Source: Candidatus Litorirhabdus singularis
GTDB taxonomy: Bacteria; Pseudomonadota; Gammaproteobacteria; Pseudomonadales; Halieaceae
Assembly (NCBI RefSeq): GCF_026262625.1
Contig: NZ_SHNN01000002.1
Coordinates: 434,001 to 498,000 of the forward strand
Direction: 5' to 3'
DNA length: 64,000 nt
The stretch's first letter is position 1. Each line of letters begins with the position of its first letter. Position numbers and translations under genes: made by a program. Positions 26,136-35,241 of the stretch are shown here, piece after piece. A model generated the notes under the pieces. The model did not search any database and was not told the DNA's origin. It saw nothing but the letters and a program-made list of their open reading frames with translations.

Positions 26136-27250
26136 GCATAATCGAGAAAGCGGTTGGCAAGCTCGGCGACAAAGTCCACGAGTCTAGAAAGATTGAGTCG
26201 GAAGTGGCGGACACGGAGAACCCTGTTTCGCTGGATAACAAGGTGCTGTCTGCGCGTGATATACCAGCTGATGTTGAAGGCAGCGCCCCTGACAGATCAT
26301 TGCAGTCGGAAACCAGGCTCAGAAAAGATGTACTTCAGGTAGCGGCTGGGAAAGCGGGCTCTCTCCCTGAAATAGACCAAGGCCTGCAGCCTGACACTCG
26401 GGTCCGGACATCGACAGCAGCAGCTTATGCAGTTCAATCCGAGTCGGAGTCGCAGGCGACTGCATCATCAGGCGAACTGGTTATTCAGATTCCCTTTGAC
26501 CGGCTCAGTGAGAGAGGAATGATCACGCCGCAGGCGCCACGCGCGCAGATTGCCGAGGAGTACCGGGCAATCAAGCGCCCGTTGCTCATGAATATCAGTG
26601 GCCGTGGCGCGACAAAAGTAGACCACTCCAATTTGATTATGGTCACTAGTGCTTTGCAAGGTGATGGCAAGACATTTTCAGCGATTAACCTAGCACTGAG
26701 CATTGCTATGGAGCAGGACAAAACGGTGTTGTTAGTTGACGCTGATGTGTCCAAGGCATCCGCGGGCAACATGCTGGGAGTACCGGATTCACAGCCAGGC
26801 CTAATTGATATTCTTGAGGGCAAAGGTTTGTCGGTACGCGATGCAATACTCAAGACCAATATCAGTAATCTGCGCATTCTACCGGCTGGTAACCTACATG
26901 AAAGATCAACCGAGTTGCTCGCCTCGGAAAGGATGCGTCAACTGATGCAAGAGCTATCTGAGCGCTACTCTGACCGCGTTATAGTGTTCGACTCGCCGCC
27001 GTTGCTGCTGACCAGTGAGGCTGCCGTATTGTCCAATGTGATGGGGCAGATTGTCTTTGTAGTGGGTGCCGCTTCTACGCCGCAGTCGGCAGTAAAAGAT
27101 GCGGTTGGCAGGCTGGGTGAGGACAAGGTTATTGGCATGGTCCTGAATAGAGCTAGCCGATCGCGCCTGGGTAGTTACAACAAGGGTTATGGCTATGGCT
27201 ATGGCTATGGCTATGGTGAGGGTGCACGCAAAGGGAGCGAGACAGATTGA
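26132..27250 (+). CDS. XrtA-associated tyrosine autokinase (BY-kinase)
   Basis: 372 residues. The first about 130 residues are variable and acidic. The kinase domain starts near RAQIAEEYRAIKRPLL and has Walker A SALQGDGKTFSA (about 173-184), Walker A' VLLVDADVSKAS and Walker B VIVFDSPPLLL. The C-terminus carries five consecutive Tyr-Gly units, a tyrosine cluster typical of autophosphorylated BY-kinases. It resembles TIGR03018. The kinase acts on the cytoplasmic face with the Wzz-like protein and is probably dephosphorylated by the LMW-PTP at 1279-1827 or the fused one at 62026. It overlaps both neighbours by 4 bp. Confidence 0.93.
   Translation: MSIIEKAVGKLGDKVHESRKIESEVADTENPVSLDNKVLSARDIPADVEGSAPDRSLQSETRLRKDVLQVAAGKAGSLPEIDQGLQPDTRVRTSTAAAYAVQSESESQATASSGELVIQIPFDRLSERGMITPQAPRAQIAEEYRAIKRPLLMNISGRGATKVDHSNLIMVTSALQGDGKTFSAINLALSIAMEQDKTVLLVDADVSKASAGNMLGVPDSQPGLIDILEGKGLSVRDAILKTNISNLRILPAGNLHERSTELLASERMRQLMQELSERYSDRVIVFDSPPLLLTSEAAVLSNVMGQIVFVVGAASTPQSAVKDAVGRLGEDKVIGMVLNRASRSRLGSYNKGYGYGYGYGYGEGARKGSETD
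27185..27217 (+). repeat. In-frame TATGGC hexanucleotide repeat in the tyrosine-kinase tail
   Basis: Four perfect TATGGC units plus a degenerate fifth (TATGGT), 27188-27217, preceded by GGT. They encode consecutive Tyr-Gly pairs that form the phospho-acceptor tail. Unit gain or loss would change the tyrosine number without breaking the frame. Confidence 0.9.
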
Positions 27251-28716
27251 GAGTGGCACTTGCCAGATTAGCCGTCTGTATCGTCGGCTCGGTTTACGCA
27301 TGCTCAGGTCTGGCGGCAGAATGGACCCGCTCTCTTAGCATCGCTCCCAAACTGGTGCTTACCGATAATGTCTGCCTTGAAAGTGAAAATCCACAGAGTG
27401 AGTGGGTAGCCAGCGTAGTTCCCAGGGTAGGTGTTAATGGCAAGGGGGCCCGTGCGACTTTTCGCCTGTATGGTGGCCTTGAGTTCCACTCTCTGGACAA
27501 CAATAAAAATACCTGTGGCAGCAGCGGTCTGGCCAACAACCGCGCCAAGTCGCCTATTCCGTCCTGGGGTGCAATTGCAACCAGTGAACTGGCGAGGGAT
27601 TTGTTTTTCTTTGATGCAGGGGCCCGCGGCAGTACCAATAATGTCAGTGAGTTTGTGTCCGGTAGTGACGATGCGCTTAACCGTTCAGGCAACTTGAACA
27701 TAACCCACAGCTACTATGTTAGGCCCTACATCGATACTCGCTTAAAAAGCTTCGCACAACTGTATCTCGCCTATCAGTACGACGACCAAATCAACTCTTC
27801 CGATTTGGTGGGGGACAGTACCAAAGAATCCGTCTCACTGCGCCTGAGCAGTATCGCCAGCGCTATCTATTGGCGGATTAATGGAAGCTGGAACGAACTC
27901 AGGTACGACCGGCCGGCTTCGACTAGTGAACTGGCTTCATTAAGCGGCACCGTTGGCACCAATATTAATCGAGAGCTGTCTATTAACGGGACCATCGGTA
28001 AAGAATACAACGATTACTTAGCTCTCGCCGATGAGATAGACGGCGAATTCTGGGACGTAGGTTTTGTGTGGACTCCGCACTCAAGATTTACGCTAACTGC
28101 AGGCATCGGCGATCGTTTTTATGGGCCTGCGCCACGCTTTAGTGTGTCGTACCGACATAAACGGCAGTTGTTTGTAGCCGGTTATTCTCGCACCTTGAGC
28201 TATACGCGTGATTTGAGAACGCTGGATGAGAATAGCAACCAGGACATATTGGTCGATGAAAGTGGTGACGTCGGGGCCGACCCTGAAGAGATCAACCAAG
28301 GGCAGCCAACCACGCTTAATCGCGCGCCCATTCTTAATGACCGTTTTTACACCAACTATCGCTATCAGGGCAAACGCTCGTCTTTTTCACTGGGTGCCAG
28401 CTATTCTGACCAGACGCGGGCGGGTGCAGGTAATGATGTAGCCTTTACTAGGGTAAATGCGGGTATTGGCCGCACACTCACGTCAAATTTGAGTGTAAGG
28501 GCTAATGCATCGTGGTATGAGTACGCGCCCGATACCTCGGACGGGTCGCTGCGAACTGAATCCCAAACACGACGAATCGGCTTTTCGCTTAACAGAAAGT
28601 TTGCACAAAAAACCAGTGCTTCGCTTAGTTATCAGTACACTGAGAGAGAATCAGACTCGGATTTCAATAACTACCAGGAAAATCGATTAACGTTGTCGGT
28701 TCGATTCGCTTACTAG
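27247..28716 (+). CDS. PEP-CTERM system-associated outer-membrane beta-barrel protein (TIGR03016-like)
   Basis: 489 residues. The start TTG 27247 overlaps the kinase stop (TTGA) and is preceded by GGGAG; GTG 27253 is an alternative. A signal peptide ends near residue 24 (CSGLAAEW). The remainder has an alternating hydrophilic/aromatic pattern, many Tyr, Asn and Ser, and short beta-strand stretches such as FSLGASYSDQ and TSASLSYQYTE, ending ENRLTLSVRFAY with the terminal aromatic of outer-membrane barrels. The position between the tyrosine kinase and the deacetylase is the usual one for the TIGR03016 family. It may be the outer-membrane component of the export route, since the short export lipoprotein lacks a full channel; this is inference. 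Confidence 0.87.
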   Translation: MRVALARLAVCIVGSVYACSGLAAEWTRSLSIAPKLVLTDNVCLESENPQSEWVASVVPRVGVNGKGARATFRLYGGLEFHSLDNNKNTCGSSGLANNRAKSPIPSWGAIATSELARDLFFFDAGARGSTNNVSEFVSGSDDALNRSGNLNITHSYYVRPYIDTRLKSFAQLYLAYQYDDQINSSDLVGDSTKESVSLRLSSIASAIYWRINGSWNELRYDRPASTSELASLSGTVGTNINRELSINGTIGKEYNDYLALADEIDGEFWDVGFVWTPHSRFTLTAGIGDRFYGPAPRFSVSYRHKRQLFVAGYSRTLSYTRDLRTLDENSNQDILVDESGDVGADPEEINQGQPTTLNRAPILNDRFYTNYRYQGKRSSFSLGASYSDQTRAGAGNDVAFTRVNAGIGRTLTSNLSVRANASWYEYAPDTSDGSLRTESQTRRIGFSLNRKFAQKTSASLSYQYTERESDSDFNNYQENRLTLSVRFAY

Positions 28717-28729
28717 GCACTCAGTAGAT

Positions 28730-29599
28730 ATGACCTCCATTGAGCCGAACTCGCCAAAACCGCCTGTTGTAAACGCAATGACGGTTGATGTAGAAGACTA
28801 CTTTCAAGTATCCGCGCTGGAGGCAGTGTGTCCTCGATCCTCGTGGTCATCCAGTGATTACCGGGTCAAGAATAACGTTTATAGAATCCTTGAATTGTTC
28901 GAGTCACACGATGTCAAAGCCACCTTTTTCACGTTGGGCTGTATCGCAGAGGAGTATCCGGGCATGATCCGGGAGATGGTTGAGGCGGGCCATGAAATAG
29001 CGAGCCATGGCTGGGATCATGTGCGCGTTAGCCAGCAGCAACCGGAGGAATTTCGGCAGGATGTTACAAGGACCCGCAAGTTACTGGAAGATACTTCAGG
29101 AGCAGCGGTTACCGGATACCGCGCTGCGAGTTACTCAATCAACGAGGAAAACCTGTGGGCCCTGGATATTCTGGCAGAGTCAGGGTATCTCTATAGCTCA
29201 AGTATCGTGCCGGTAAAGCATGATCTATACGGTATGCCCGAGGCGCCACGTTTTGCGTTTGATGCAGCCGGCGGTGCATTGCGTGAAATACCCATCACGA
29301 CCGTCACTATAGCGGGCAAAAATATCAATTGCGCGGGAGGCGGATGGTTCAGGTTGTTCCCTTACGCTTTCTCACGATGGGCTCTGCGACAGGTCAACGA
29401 ACAGGAAAACGAATCTGCTGTTTTCTACTTCCATCCGTGGGAGATCGATCCACAACAGCCCCGCTTCAAGAACCTGGCGCTCAAAAGCCGTTTTCGGCAC
29501 TACCTTAACCTTGAAAAAATGCAGCCACGGCTTGAGCGGCTGCTGGGAGATTTTCAGTGGGCAAGAATGGACCAGGTTTTTATGGATGCTGACAAATGA
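28730..29599 (+). CDS. XrtA system polysaccharide deacetylase (NodB homology domain)
   Basis: 289 residues, no signal peptide. NodB-type motifs are AMTVDVEDYFQ (motif 1, metal and catalytic Asp), HEIASHGWDH (motif 2, two metal His) and TGYRAASYS (motif 3). A YFHPWEIDPQQPR stretch near the C-terminus supplies the later His. The family (TIGR03006-like) is specific to exosortase A clusters and presumably removes N-acetyl groups from a GlcNAc-containing lipid-linked or nascent polymer. The stop overlaps the FemAB-like start by 4 bp. Confidence 0.92.
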   Translation: MTSIEPNSPKPPVVNAMTVDVEDYFQVSALEAVCPRSSWSSSDYRVKNNVYRILELFESHDVKATFFTLGCIAEEYPGMIREMVEAGHEIASHGWDHVRVSQQQPEEFRQDVTRTRKLLEDTSGAAVTGYRAASYSINEENLWALDILAESGYLYSSSIVPVKHDLYGMPEAPRFAFDAAGGALREIPITTVTIAGKNINCAGGGWFRLFPYAFSRWALRQVNEQENESAVFYFHPWEIDPQQPRFKNLALKSRFRHYLNLEKMQPRLERLLGDFQWARMDQVFMDADK

Positions 29600-30636
29600 G
29601 CCAGTCTGAGCCACAGGTAGTTGCGCTAGAGTCAGGCAACCTTGAGGCCTGGGACGAATACGTACGGGCACATTCTGCCGGCAGCTTTTTCCATCTGTCT
29701 GGTTGGAAGCAAGTATTAGAAGAGGCGTTTGGACATAAAGCGCACTTCATCTGCGTTGTAAATGACGGCGTTATTGAAGGTCTATTGCCGCTGTTTCACA
29801 TGAACAGCTTGCTCTTTGGCAGCTCTTTAAGCTCATCTCCATTTTGTGTCTACGGCGGCATTCTGGCATCTTCAGAGTCAGCGGAAAACCTATTGCGCGA
29901 AGCGGCCTGTGAGTTAGCAGGAGAGCTTAAAGTAGACGCGCTGGAGTTTCGCAACACTGAACCCAAAGCTGCGGACTGGAAAACAAAGGATCTGTACTAC
30001 ACCTTTCGCAAAGCCATTGCCCCTGATGTTGACGCGAATATGAAGGCTATTCCCAATAAGCAACGAGCCATGGTTCGCAAAGGCATCAAGGCGGGTTTAC
30101 ACAGCGAAGAAACTGGTGATTCCAGCAGGCTCTACCGAGTCTACTCTGAAAGTGTAAGAAACCTGGGCACTCCTGTTTTTACCTCACGTTACTTTCAGAT
30201 TTTGCAGAAAGTGTTCGGCGATGCGTGTCGTATCTTGATGATTACCCAAGAAGATAAAGATGTGGCGGGGGTACTCAGTTTCTATTTTAAGGGCGAGGTG
30301 TTGCCCTACTATGGCGGCAGTATTGCTGCCGCGAGATTTATAAAGGGCTGTAACGACTTTATGTATTGGGAGCTGATGCGGCGCTCTTGCCAGGAAGGGC
30401 TGACGAGCTTCGACTTCGGTCGCAGCAAAAAAGGCACGGGGCCGTTTAGCTTCAAGAAGAACTGGGGCTTTGAGCCAACGCCACTTTACTATCAGTATTT
30501 TCTGGTCGAGGCAGAGCAGATGCCCGATGTGAACCCTTTGAACCCCAAGTACAAACTAATGGTAGATACATGGAAGAAGTTACCGCTACCCGTCGCCAAT
30601 CTGATTGGTCCTTTTTTGGCCAAGAGCCTGGGTTGA
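29596..30636 (+). CDS. FemAB-like XrtA/PEP-CTERM system-associated protein
   Basis: 346 residues with a double GNAT-like (FemAB) fold. Recognisable stretches are SAGSFFHLSGWKQVLEEAFG near the N-terminus and FDFGRSKKGTGPFSFKKNWG near residues 273-292, typical of TIGR03019 proteins. FemAB enzymes transfer amino acids from aminoacyl-tRNA to peptidoglycan precursors; in XrtA clusters the real substrate is unknown and may be a sugar amine, for instance one freed by the adjacent deacetylase. It overlaps the deacetylase by 4 bp and precedes the exosortase by 9 bp. Confidence 0.92.
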   Translation: MSQSEPQVVALESGNLEAWDEYVRAHSAGSFFHLSGWKQVLEEAFGHKAHFICVVNDGVIEGLLPLFHMNSLLFGSSLSSSPFCVYGGILASSESAENLLREAACELAGELKVDALEFRNTEPKAADWKTKDLYYTFRKAIAPDVDANMKAIPNKQRAMVRKGIKAGLHSEETGDSSRLYRVYSESVRNLGTPVFTSRYFQILQKVFGDACRILMITQEDKDVAGVLSFYFKGEVLPYYGGSIAAARFIKGCNDFMYWELMRRSCQEGLTSFDFGRSKKGTGPFSFKKNWGFEPTPLYYQYFLVEAEQMPDVNPLNPKYKLMVDTWKKLPLPVANLIGPFLAKSLG

Positions 30637-30645
30637 ATTAGACTG

Positions 30646-32166
30646 ATGCGCGCGGTAATTATGAGGCCCCCAGCCCTGTTGTTAGTCACTTTCTATCTGC
30701 TGCTACTTGCCATTTATTCAGATACATTTTTTTCCATGGTTAGTATCTGGGAGAACTCCCAGACTTATGCGCACGGTTTTCTAATTATCCCCATTACCTG
30801 CTGGCTTATCTGGGAGCGCCGGGAATATCTAGCTCAACTCTCACTCAAGCCTGAGTATCTAGCGGTGCTACCTTTAGCGGGCGCTGTACTGCTATGGTTA
30901 CTGGCTTTTCTCGTGGATGCGCTTGTCATTCAGCAATTCGCGCTAGTCGCTATGCTGATCTGCGGTACCTGGTTAATATTGGGCCGGTCCGTGAGCCTGG
31001 CCATTGCCTTTCCCCTGGGTTTTCTGTTTTTTATGGTTCCGGTCGGTGATGATCTGGTGCCGCCCATGATGGAGTTCACTGCCGACTTCACCGTCGCAGC
31101 TGTCAAACTTAGCGGTATTCCTGTCTATCGAGAAGGTCTGTATTTCTCTTTACCGACCGGTAACTGGAGTGTGGTCCAAGCCTGCAGCGGCATCCGCTAT
31201 TTGATCGCTTCGCTAACACTTGGTTGCCTCTACGCATATTTGACCTATCAAACGATCTGGAAACGAAGCCTGTTCATAATCGCGAGCATTATAGTGCCGG
31301 TGTTGGCGAACGGCTTACGAGCCTACATGATTGTTATGATTGGACACTTTAGTGGTATGGAACTTGCCACTGGTGTTGACCATTTGATATACGGCTGGGT
31401 ATTTTTTGGCATCGTCATGTTGATATTGTTCAGTATTGGTTCAATTTGGCGCGAGCCAGCTCCCAGTATGGATACACCTTTAGATGGACAGCTAACCGAG
31501 GGTCGTCCCAAGCAGCTTATCGCCGGGTTGGTAGTTGCTTGCGCCACATTGATGCTAGCTCCGACACTGCTCTCTTTGCGGGCAGACCCTGTGGTTTCGA
31601 CCGTGGCGTTATCGTTACCTCAGCGCGCTGATCAATGGCAAGCCGTTTCGGGAAACCCCTTGCAATGGCGGCCGGCGCCAAGAGATGTTGATCGGCAAGC
31701 CCTGCAGTATTTTAGTAACGGCGATAAATTGGTCGGATTGGGTCTGCAGCAATTTTATCAACAAGAGCAGGGCAGGGAGCTGGTGCGTACTGGCGATTTC
31801 TGGTTTGACAAGTCCCTCGCCTCATCTCGTTTTGCTGGAAAAGGCTGGGAAGAGATTTCGATAACTGATGACATTAGAGTAAACGCCAGAAAAATTAGAG
31901 TTCGCGTGGGTGGCGACAGTGGAAATGCGATGCTTACTATTTATTCCTGGTATCGCATTGGTGAAAACTATACGGCTAACGCCTACGTAGCAAAGCTATT
32001 AGAGGTGTGGAGCTTTCTCAGCTTCGCTGAACCGCAGGCTGTGCAATATTATTTGGTGACAAACCAGACATCACCGCCAGGTGGCGAGCGAGCTGTTATT
32101 GAGTCATTTTTGAGTGACGCGCTACCGGAAATCAACGCGGCCTTGTTTGAGCCCGGAGCGCAGTGA
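30646..32166 (+). CDS. xrtA: Exosortase A with C-terminal EpsI domain
   Basis: 506 residues. The N-terminal 270 residues hold about eight membrane helices and the exosortase catalytic set: Cys180 in VQACSGIRY, Arg225 in ANGLRAYM and His246 in GVDHLIYGW. After the last helix a soluble C-terminal half (about 290-506) with PQRADQWQAV and the tail region IYSWYRIGENYTANAYVAK is the EpsI (DUF3485) domain, which in some species is a separate protein. Exosortase recognises PEP-CTERM tails such as that of the 4044-4991 protein, cleaves them in the membrane and probably transfers the protein to a surface anchor. ATG 30661 is an alternative start. The gene sits in the middle of the core operon. Confidence 0.96.
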   Translation: MRAVIMRPPALLLVTFYLLLLAIYSDTFFSMVSIWENSQTYAHGFLIIPITCWLIWERREYLAQLSLKPEYLAVLPLAGAVLLWLLAFLVDALVIQQFALVAMLICGTWLILGRSVSLAIAFPLGFLFFMVPVGDDLVPPMMEFTADFTVAAVKLSGIPVYREGLYFSLPTGNWSVVQACSGIRYLIASLTLGCLYAYLTYQTIWKRSLFIIASIIVPVLANGLRAYMIVMIGHFSGMELATGVDHLIYGWVFFGIVMLILFSIGSIWREPAPSMDTPLDGQLTEGRPKQLIAGLVVACATLMLAPTLLSLRADPVVSTVALSLPQRADQWQAVSGNPLQWRPAPRDVDRQALQYFSNGDKLVGLGLQQFYQQEQGRELVRTGDFWFDKSLASSRFAGKGWEEISITDDIRVNARKIRVRVGGDSGNAMLTIYSWYRIGENYTANAYVAKLLEVWSFLSFAEPQAVQYYLVTNQTSPPGGERAVIESFLSDALPEINAALFEPGAQ

Positions 32167-32167
32167 T

Positions 32168-33340
32168 ATGGCGACGGGGGAGGCCAGACCGTTGATTGTG
32201 CACGTGCTGTATTCACTTGGCGCGGGCGGCCTCGAGAACGGGCTTATCAATATCCTCAACCGCATGCCAACAGAATGTTATCGACACGCTATCGTATGTC
32301 TTAAGCAATCAGGCGAATTCGAGGCACGCATAACTGCGGATATCACCGTCTATTCACTCAACTGCAAAGAAGGCCACGATATCGGGCTTTACTGGCGCTT
32401 CTGGTGCCTGCTACGCAAGCTGAAGCCAGCGCTGGTGCATACACGCAATATTGCTGCTCTGGAGATGCAAGCACTGGTTTTTCTTATGCCAGGCGTCAAG
32501 GGCGTACACGGCGAGCATGGCAGAGATATTTACGATGTTGCCGGAGAAAATACACGCTACCGCTATCTACGTCGGGCTATGAGCCTTTTTGTGGACCGTT
32601 TCATTACCGTTAGCCAGGACTTACAGGCCTGGTTAATCGACGAGGTGGGCATTCCCGCGCGTAAAATTGTGCAGATCTACAACGGGGTCGACACGGTTAA
32701 ATTCGCACCAAAACCAGTGTCTCAGATCGCATCTCCGGATACCGACAGTGAAAGCGCTCCAGTAGTGCATATTGGTACGGTAGGTCGCTTAGCCGCCATC
32801 AAGGACCAGGCGTCATTACTCAAGGCCGTGCATCAACTCCTTCAAGCCCAGCCGGCTCTGCGCAACACCATCAGCGTAACGCTGGTAGGCGATGGTCCTC
32901 TGCTGCAGGAGTTGAAGTTACTGGCCAAAGAACTGGTGCTGGATGACATTGTCATCATGGCCGGAAACCGGGACGACATTCCGCAGTTGTTACAGCAGCT
33001 TGATCTCTTTGTACTGCCGTCTCTGGGCGAGGGTGTCTCCAATACAGTTCTGGAGGCTATGGCCACAGGCTTACCCATCATTGCCACGGCAGTGGGTGGC
33101 AATTGCGAGCTGGTCAGTGATGGTGTTAATGGTTTATTGACGCCCGTCTGCGACGTAAACGCTTTGGCCGACGCTCTGGGTGACTTGATTACTGATGCGG
33201 ATAAGCGCCAGAAAATGGGTCAAGCCAGCCTAAGACTCGTTAAATCCGGGTTTAGTTGGGCGCGCACAGTCGAACAATACAAAGCTGTTTACGATGCTTT
33301 ACTAGCAACACCGGGTGATCACGCCCGAGCAGGAGTCTAG
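32168..33340 (+). CDS. XrtA/PEP-CTERM system GT4 glycosyltransferase (stp2-like)
   Basis: 390 residues from ATG 32168 with GGAG 9 bases upstream; a longer frame from 32114 lies inside xrtA. The N-terminal GT-B half starts IVHVLYSLGAGGLENG, a signature of the TIGR03088 family. The C-terminal nucleotide-sugar-binding half has LPSLGEGVSNTVLEAMATGLP (split here by its EX7E motif) and ATAVGGNCELV. Cytoplasmic, probably membrane-associated through basic patches. It adds a sugar to the lipid-linked repeat unit; donor and acceptor cannot be read. Two bases separate it from the xrtA stop. Confidence 0.92.
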   Translation: MATGEARPLIVHVLYSLGAGGLENGLINILNRMPTECYRHAIVCLKQSGEFEARITADITVYSLNCKEGHDIGLYWRFWCLLRKLKPALVHTRNIAALEMQALVFLMPGVKGVHGEHGRDIYDVAGENTRYRYLRRAMSLFVDRFITVSQDLQAWLIDEVGIPARKIVQIYNGVDTVKFAPKPVSQIASPDTDSESAPVVHIGTVGRLAAIKDQASLLKAVHQLLQAQPALRNTISVTLVGDGPLLQELKLLAKELVLDDIVIMAGNRDDIPQLLQQLDLFVLPSLGEGVSNTVLEAMATGLPIIATAVGGNCELVSDGVNGLLTPVCDVNALADALGDLITDADKRQKMGQASLRLVKSGFSWARTVEQYKAVYDALLATPGDHARAGV

Positions 33341-33345
33341 CCTAT

Positions 33346-35241
33346 ATGTGCGGTATTGCAGGCATGTTCGATCTCAGAGGCAGGCAAACGTTTGACGCCA
33401 AGCTTCTGCATGCTATGAACGAGGCGCAGTTCCACCGTGGCCCGGACGAGGGCGGCACGTTTCTGGAGGCGGGCGTGGCACTGGGCCACAGGCGCTTGTC
33501 CATCATCGATTTGTCTAGCGGACAACAGCCGATGAGCAGCGCTGATGGCGATATTGTTGTTGTGTTTAACGGCGAAATTTATAACTTCCGTGAGCTCGCG
33601 GAAGAGCTCAAGGCACGCGGACACCTATTCAAGACCCGCTGCGATACCGAAGTGATTCTCTACGCCTGGCGCGAGTGGGGCGAGCGATGCGTCGATCATT
33701 TTCGAGGCATGTTTGCGTTTGCTATTTATGACCGTAAAGAGCAATCGCTATTCCTGGCAAGAGATCGATTGGGCATCAAACCCTTGTACTACGCGATATT
33801 GAGTGACGGCCAATTGATATTCGGTTCTGAGCTCAAGGTTCTAGCAGCCCACCCAGGCATGCCTAGAATTCTCGATCCCTTCGCGATGGAAGATTACTTT
33901 TCGCTGGGCTACATACCAGAACCCAGAACCATGTTCACTGGCGTCCAGAAGTTGCACGCAGGACACACTCTTTATTTCAAACGCGGACTCCCCGAACCGA
34001 CCAGCAAACAGTATTGGGATGTTAGTTTCACGCCCCATGCTGTTGCCAGTGAGGAGGAATGGACTGAAGAACTGATTCGGCGAATGCGCGACGCGGTCGA
34101 TGTAAGAATGGTTGCCGAAGTCCCATTGGGATCATTCTTGTCCGGCGGGGTCGATTCCAGCGCCGTAGTGGCAATGATGGCCCAGTTACAGAGCGACCCG
34201 GTTAACACCTGCGCTATAGGCTTCGATGTTGCTCAATACGACGAAACAGATTTTGCACGAATGGTCGCAGATCGCTACCAGACCAATCACTTTGAGCGTG
34301 TGGTAGACAGCGACGACTTTGACCTGCTGGATACGCTGGCCCACCATTACGACGAGCCCTTTGCCGACAGTTCCGCGCTACCTACTTATCGCGTCTGCCA
34401 ATTGGCCAGACAACAGGTCACAGTGGCCCTGTCAGGGGATGGCGGCGATGAAAACTTTGCCGGCTATCGCCGGCATCGCTGGCATATGAATGAAGAGGCC
34501 CTGCGCAGCAATATCCCGCAGTCCATACGCGGGCCACTATTTGGTCTGGCGGGTGCCATTTACCCGAAGGCTGACTGGGCTCCCAAAATGTTCAGGGCAA
34601 AGAGCACGCTGCAATCACTGGCGCGCAGTTCTGTGGAGGCTTATCTGCATTCTGTATCAATAACCACCGATACCCAGCGGCAAAAAATGTTTAGTGCGTC
34701 TATGCACAGCGACCTGCAAGGTTACCGCTCCGTAGAGACTTTTAATCACTACGCAGACAACGCGCCTACTGATGACCCCTTGTCATTGATTCAGTATATC
34801 GATCTTAAGACCTACCTTTGCGGCGACATCCTAACCAAGGTGGACCGTGCCAGCATGGCCCATGCCCTGGAAGTAAGAGTGCCTCTACTGGATCATCATT
34901 TTGTGGAGTGGGTCTCTGGATTACCGCCGAGCATGAAATTACGTGGGCAAGAAGGCAAATACCTGTTGAAGAAGTCCCTGGAGCCGCATTTGCCCAATGA
35001 CGTTCTTTACCGGGACAAGATGGGCTTTGGTGTACCTCTGGCAAACTGGTTCAGGGGGCCCCTGAAGCAGCGGTTGCGTGATTCAATCGCCGATGGTGGC
35101 CTCGCCGACACTGGCTACTTCGATAGAGACTACTTGAAAAAATTGGTGAAACAGCACGAGAGTGGACAAAATGACCATAGCGCGGCTCTATGGTCGCTGC
35201 TGATGTTTGAAGCCAGTATGCGCACGATGGGTGTGACGTGA
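33346..35241 (+). CDS. XrtA/PEP-CTERM system amidotransferase (asparagine synthase family)
   Basis: 631 residues. It begins MCGIAGMFD, so the glutaminase nucleophile Cys2 is intact, and HRGPDEGG and LGHRRLSIIDLS follow as in class II glutamine amidotransferases. The synthetase domain has the PPi loop SGGVDSS (266-272) and ALSGDGGDENFAGY. It resembles TIGR03108. The reaction is ATP-dependent amide formation using glutamine, likely on a uronic acid or a peptide/sugar carboxylate of the polymer rather than free aspartate. A uronic or GlcNAcA residue from the epimerase/TviB pathway is an attractive but unproven target. It overlaps the next gene by 4 bp (GTGA). Confidence 0.93.
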   Translation: MCGIAGMFDLRGRQTFDAKLLHAMNEAQFHRGPDEGGTFLEAGVALGHRRLSIIDLSSGQQPMSSADGDIVVVFNGEIYNFRELAEELKARGHLFKTRCDTEVILYAWREWGERCVDHFRGMFAFAIYDRKEQSLFLARDRLGIKPLYYAILSDGQLIFGSELKVLAAHPGMPRILDPFAMEDYFSLGYIPEPRTMFTGVQKLHAGHTLYFKRGLPEPTSKQYWDVSFTPHAVASEEEWTEELIRRMRDAVDVRMVAEVPLGSFLSGGVDSSAVVAMMAQLQSDPVNTCAIGFDVAQYDETDFARMVADRYQTNHFERVVDSDDFDLLDTLAHHYDEPFADSSALPTYRVCQLARQQVTVALSGDGGDENFAGYRRHRWHMNEEALRSNIPQSIRGPLFGLAGAIYPKADWAPKMFRAKSTLQSLARSSVEAYLHSVSITTDTQRQKMFSASMHSDLQGYRSVETFNHYADNAPTDDPLSLIQYIDLKTYLCGDILTKVDRASMAHALEVRVPLLDHHFVEWVSGLPPSMKLRGQEGKYLLKKSLEPHLPNDVLYRDKMGFGVPLANWFRGPLKQRLRDSIADGGLADTGYFDRDYLKKLVKQHESGQNDHSAALWSLLMFEASMRTMGVT

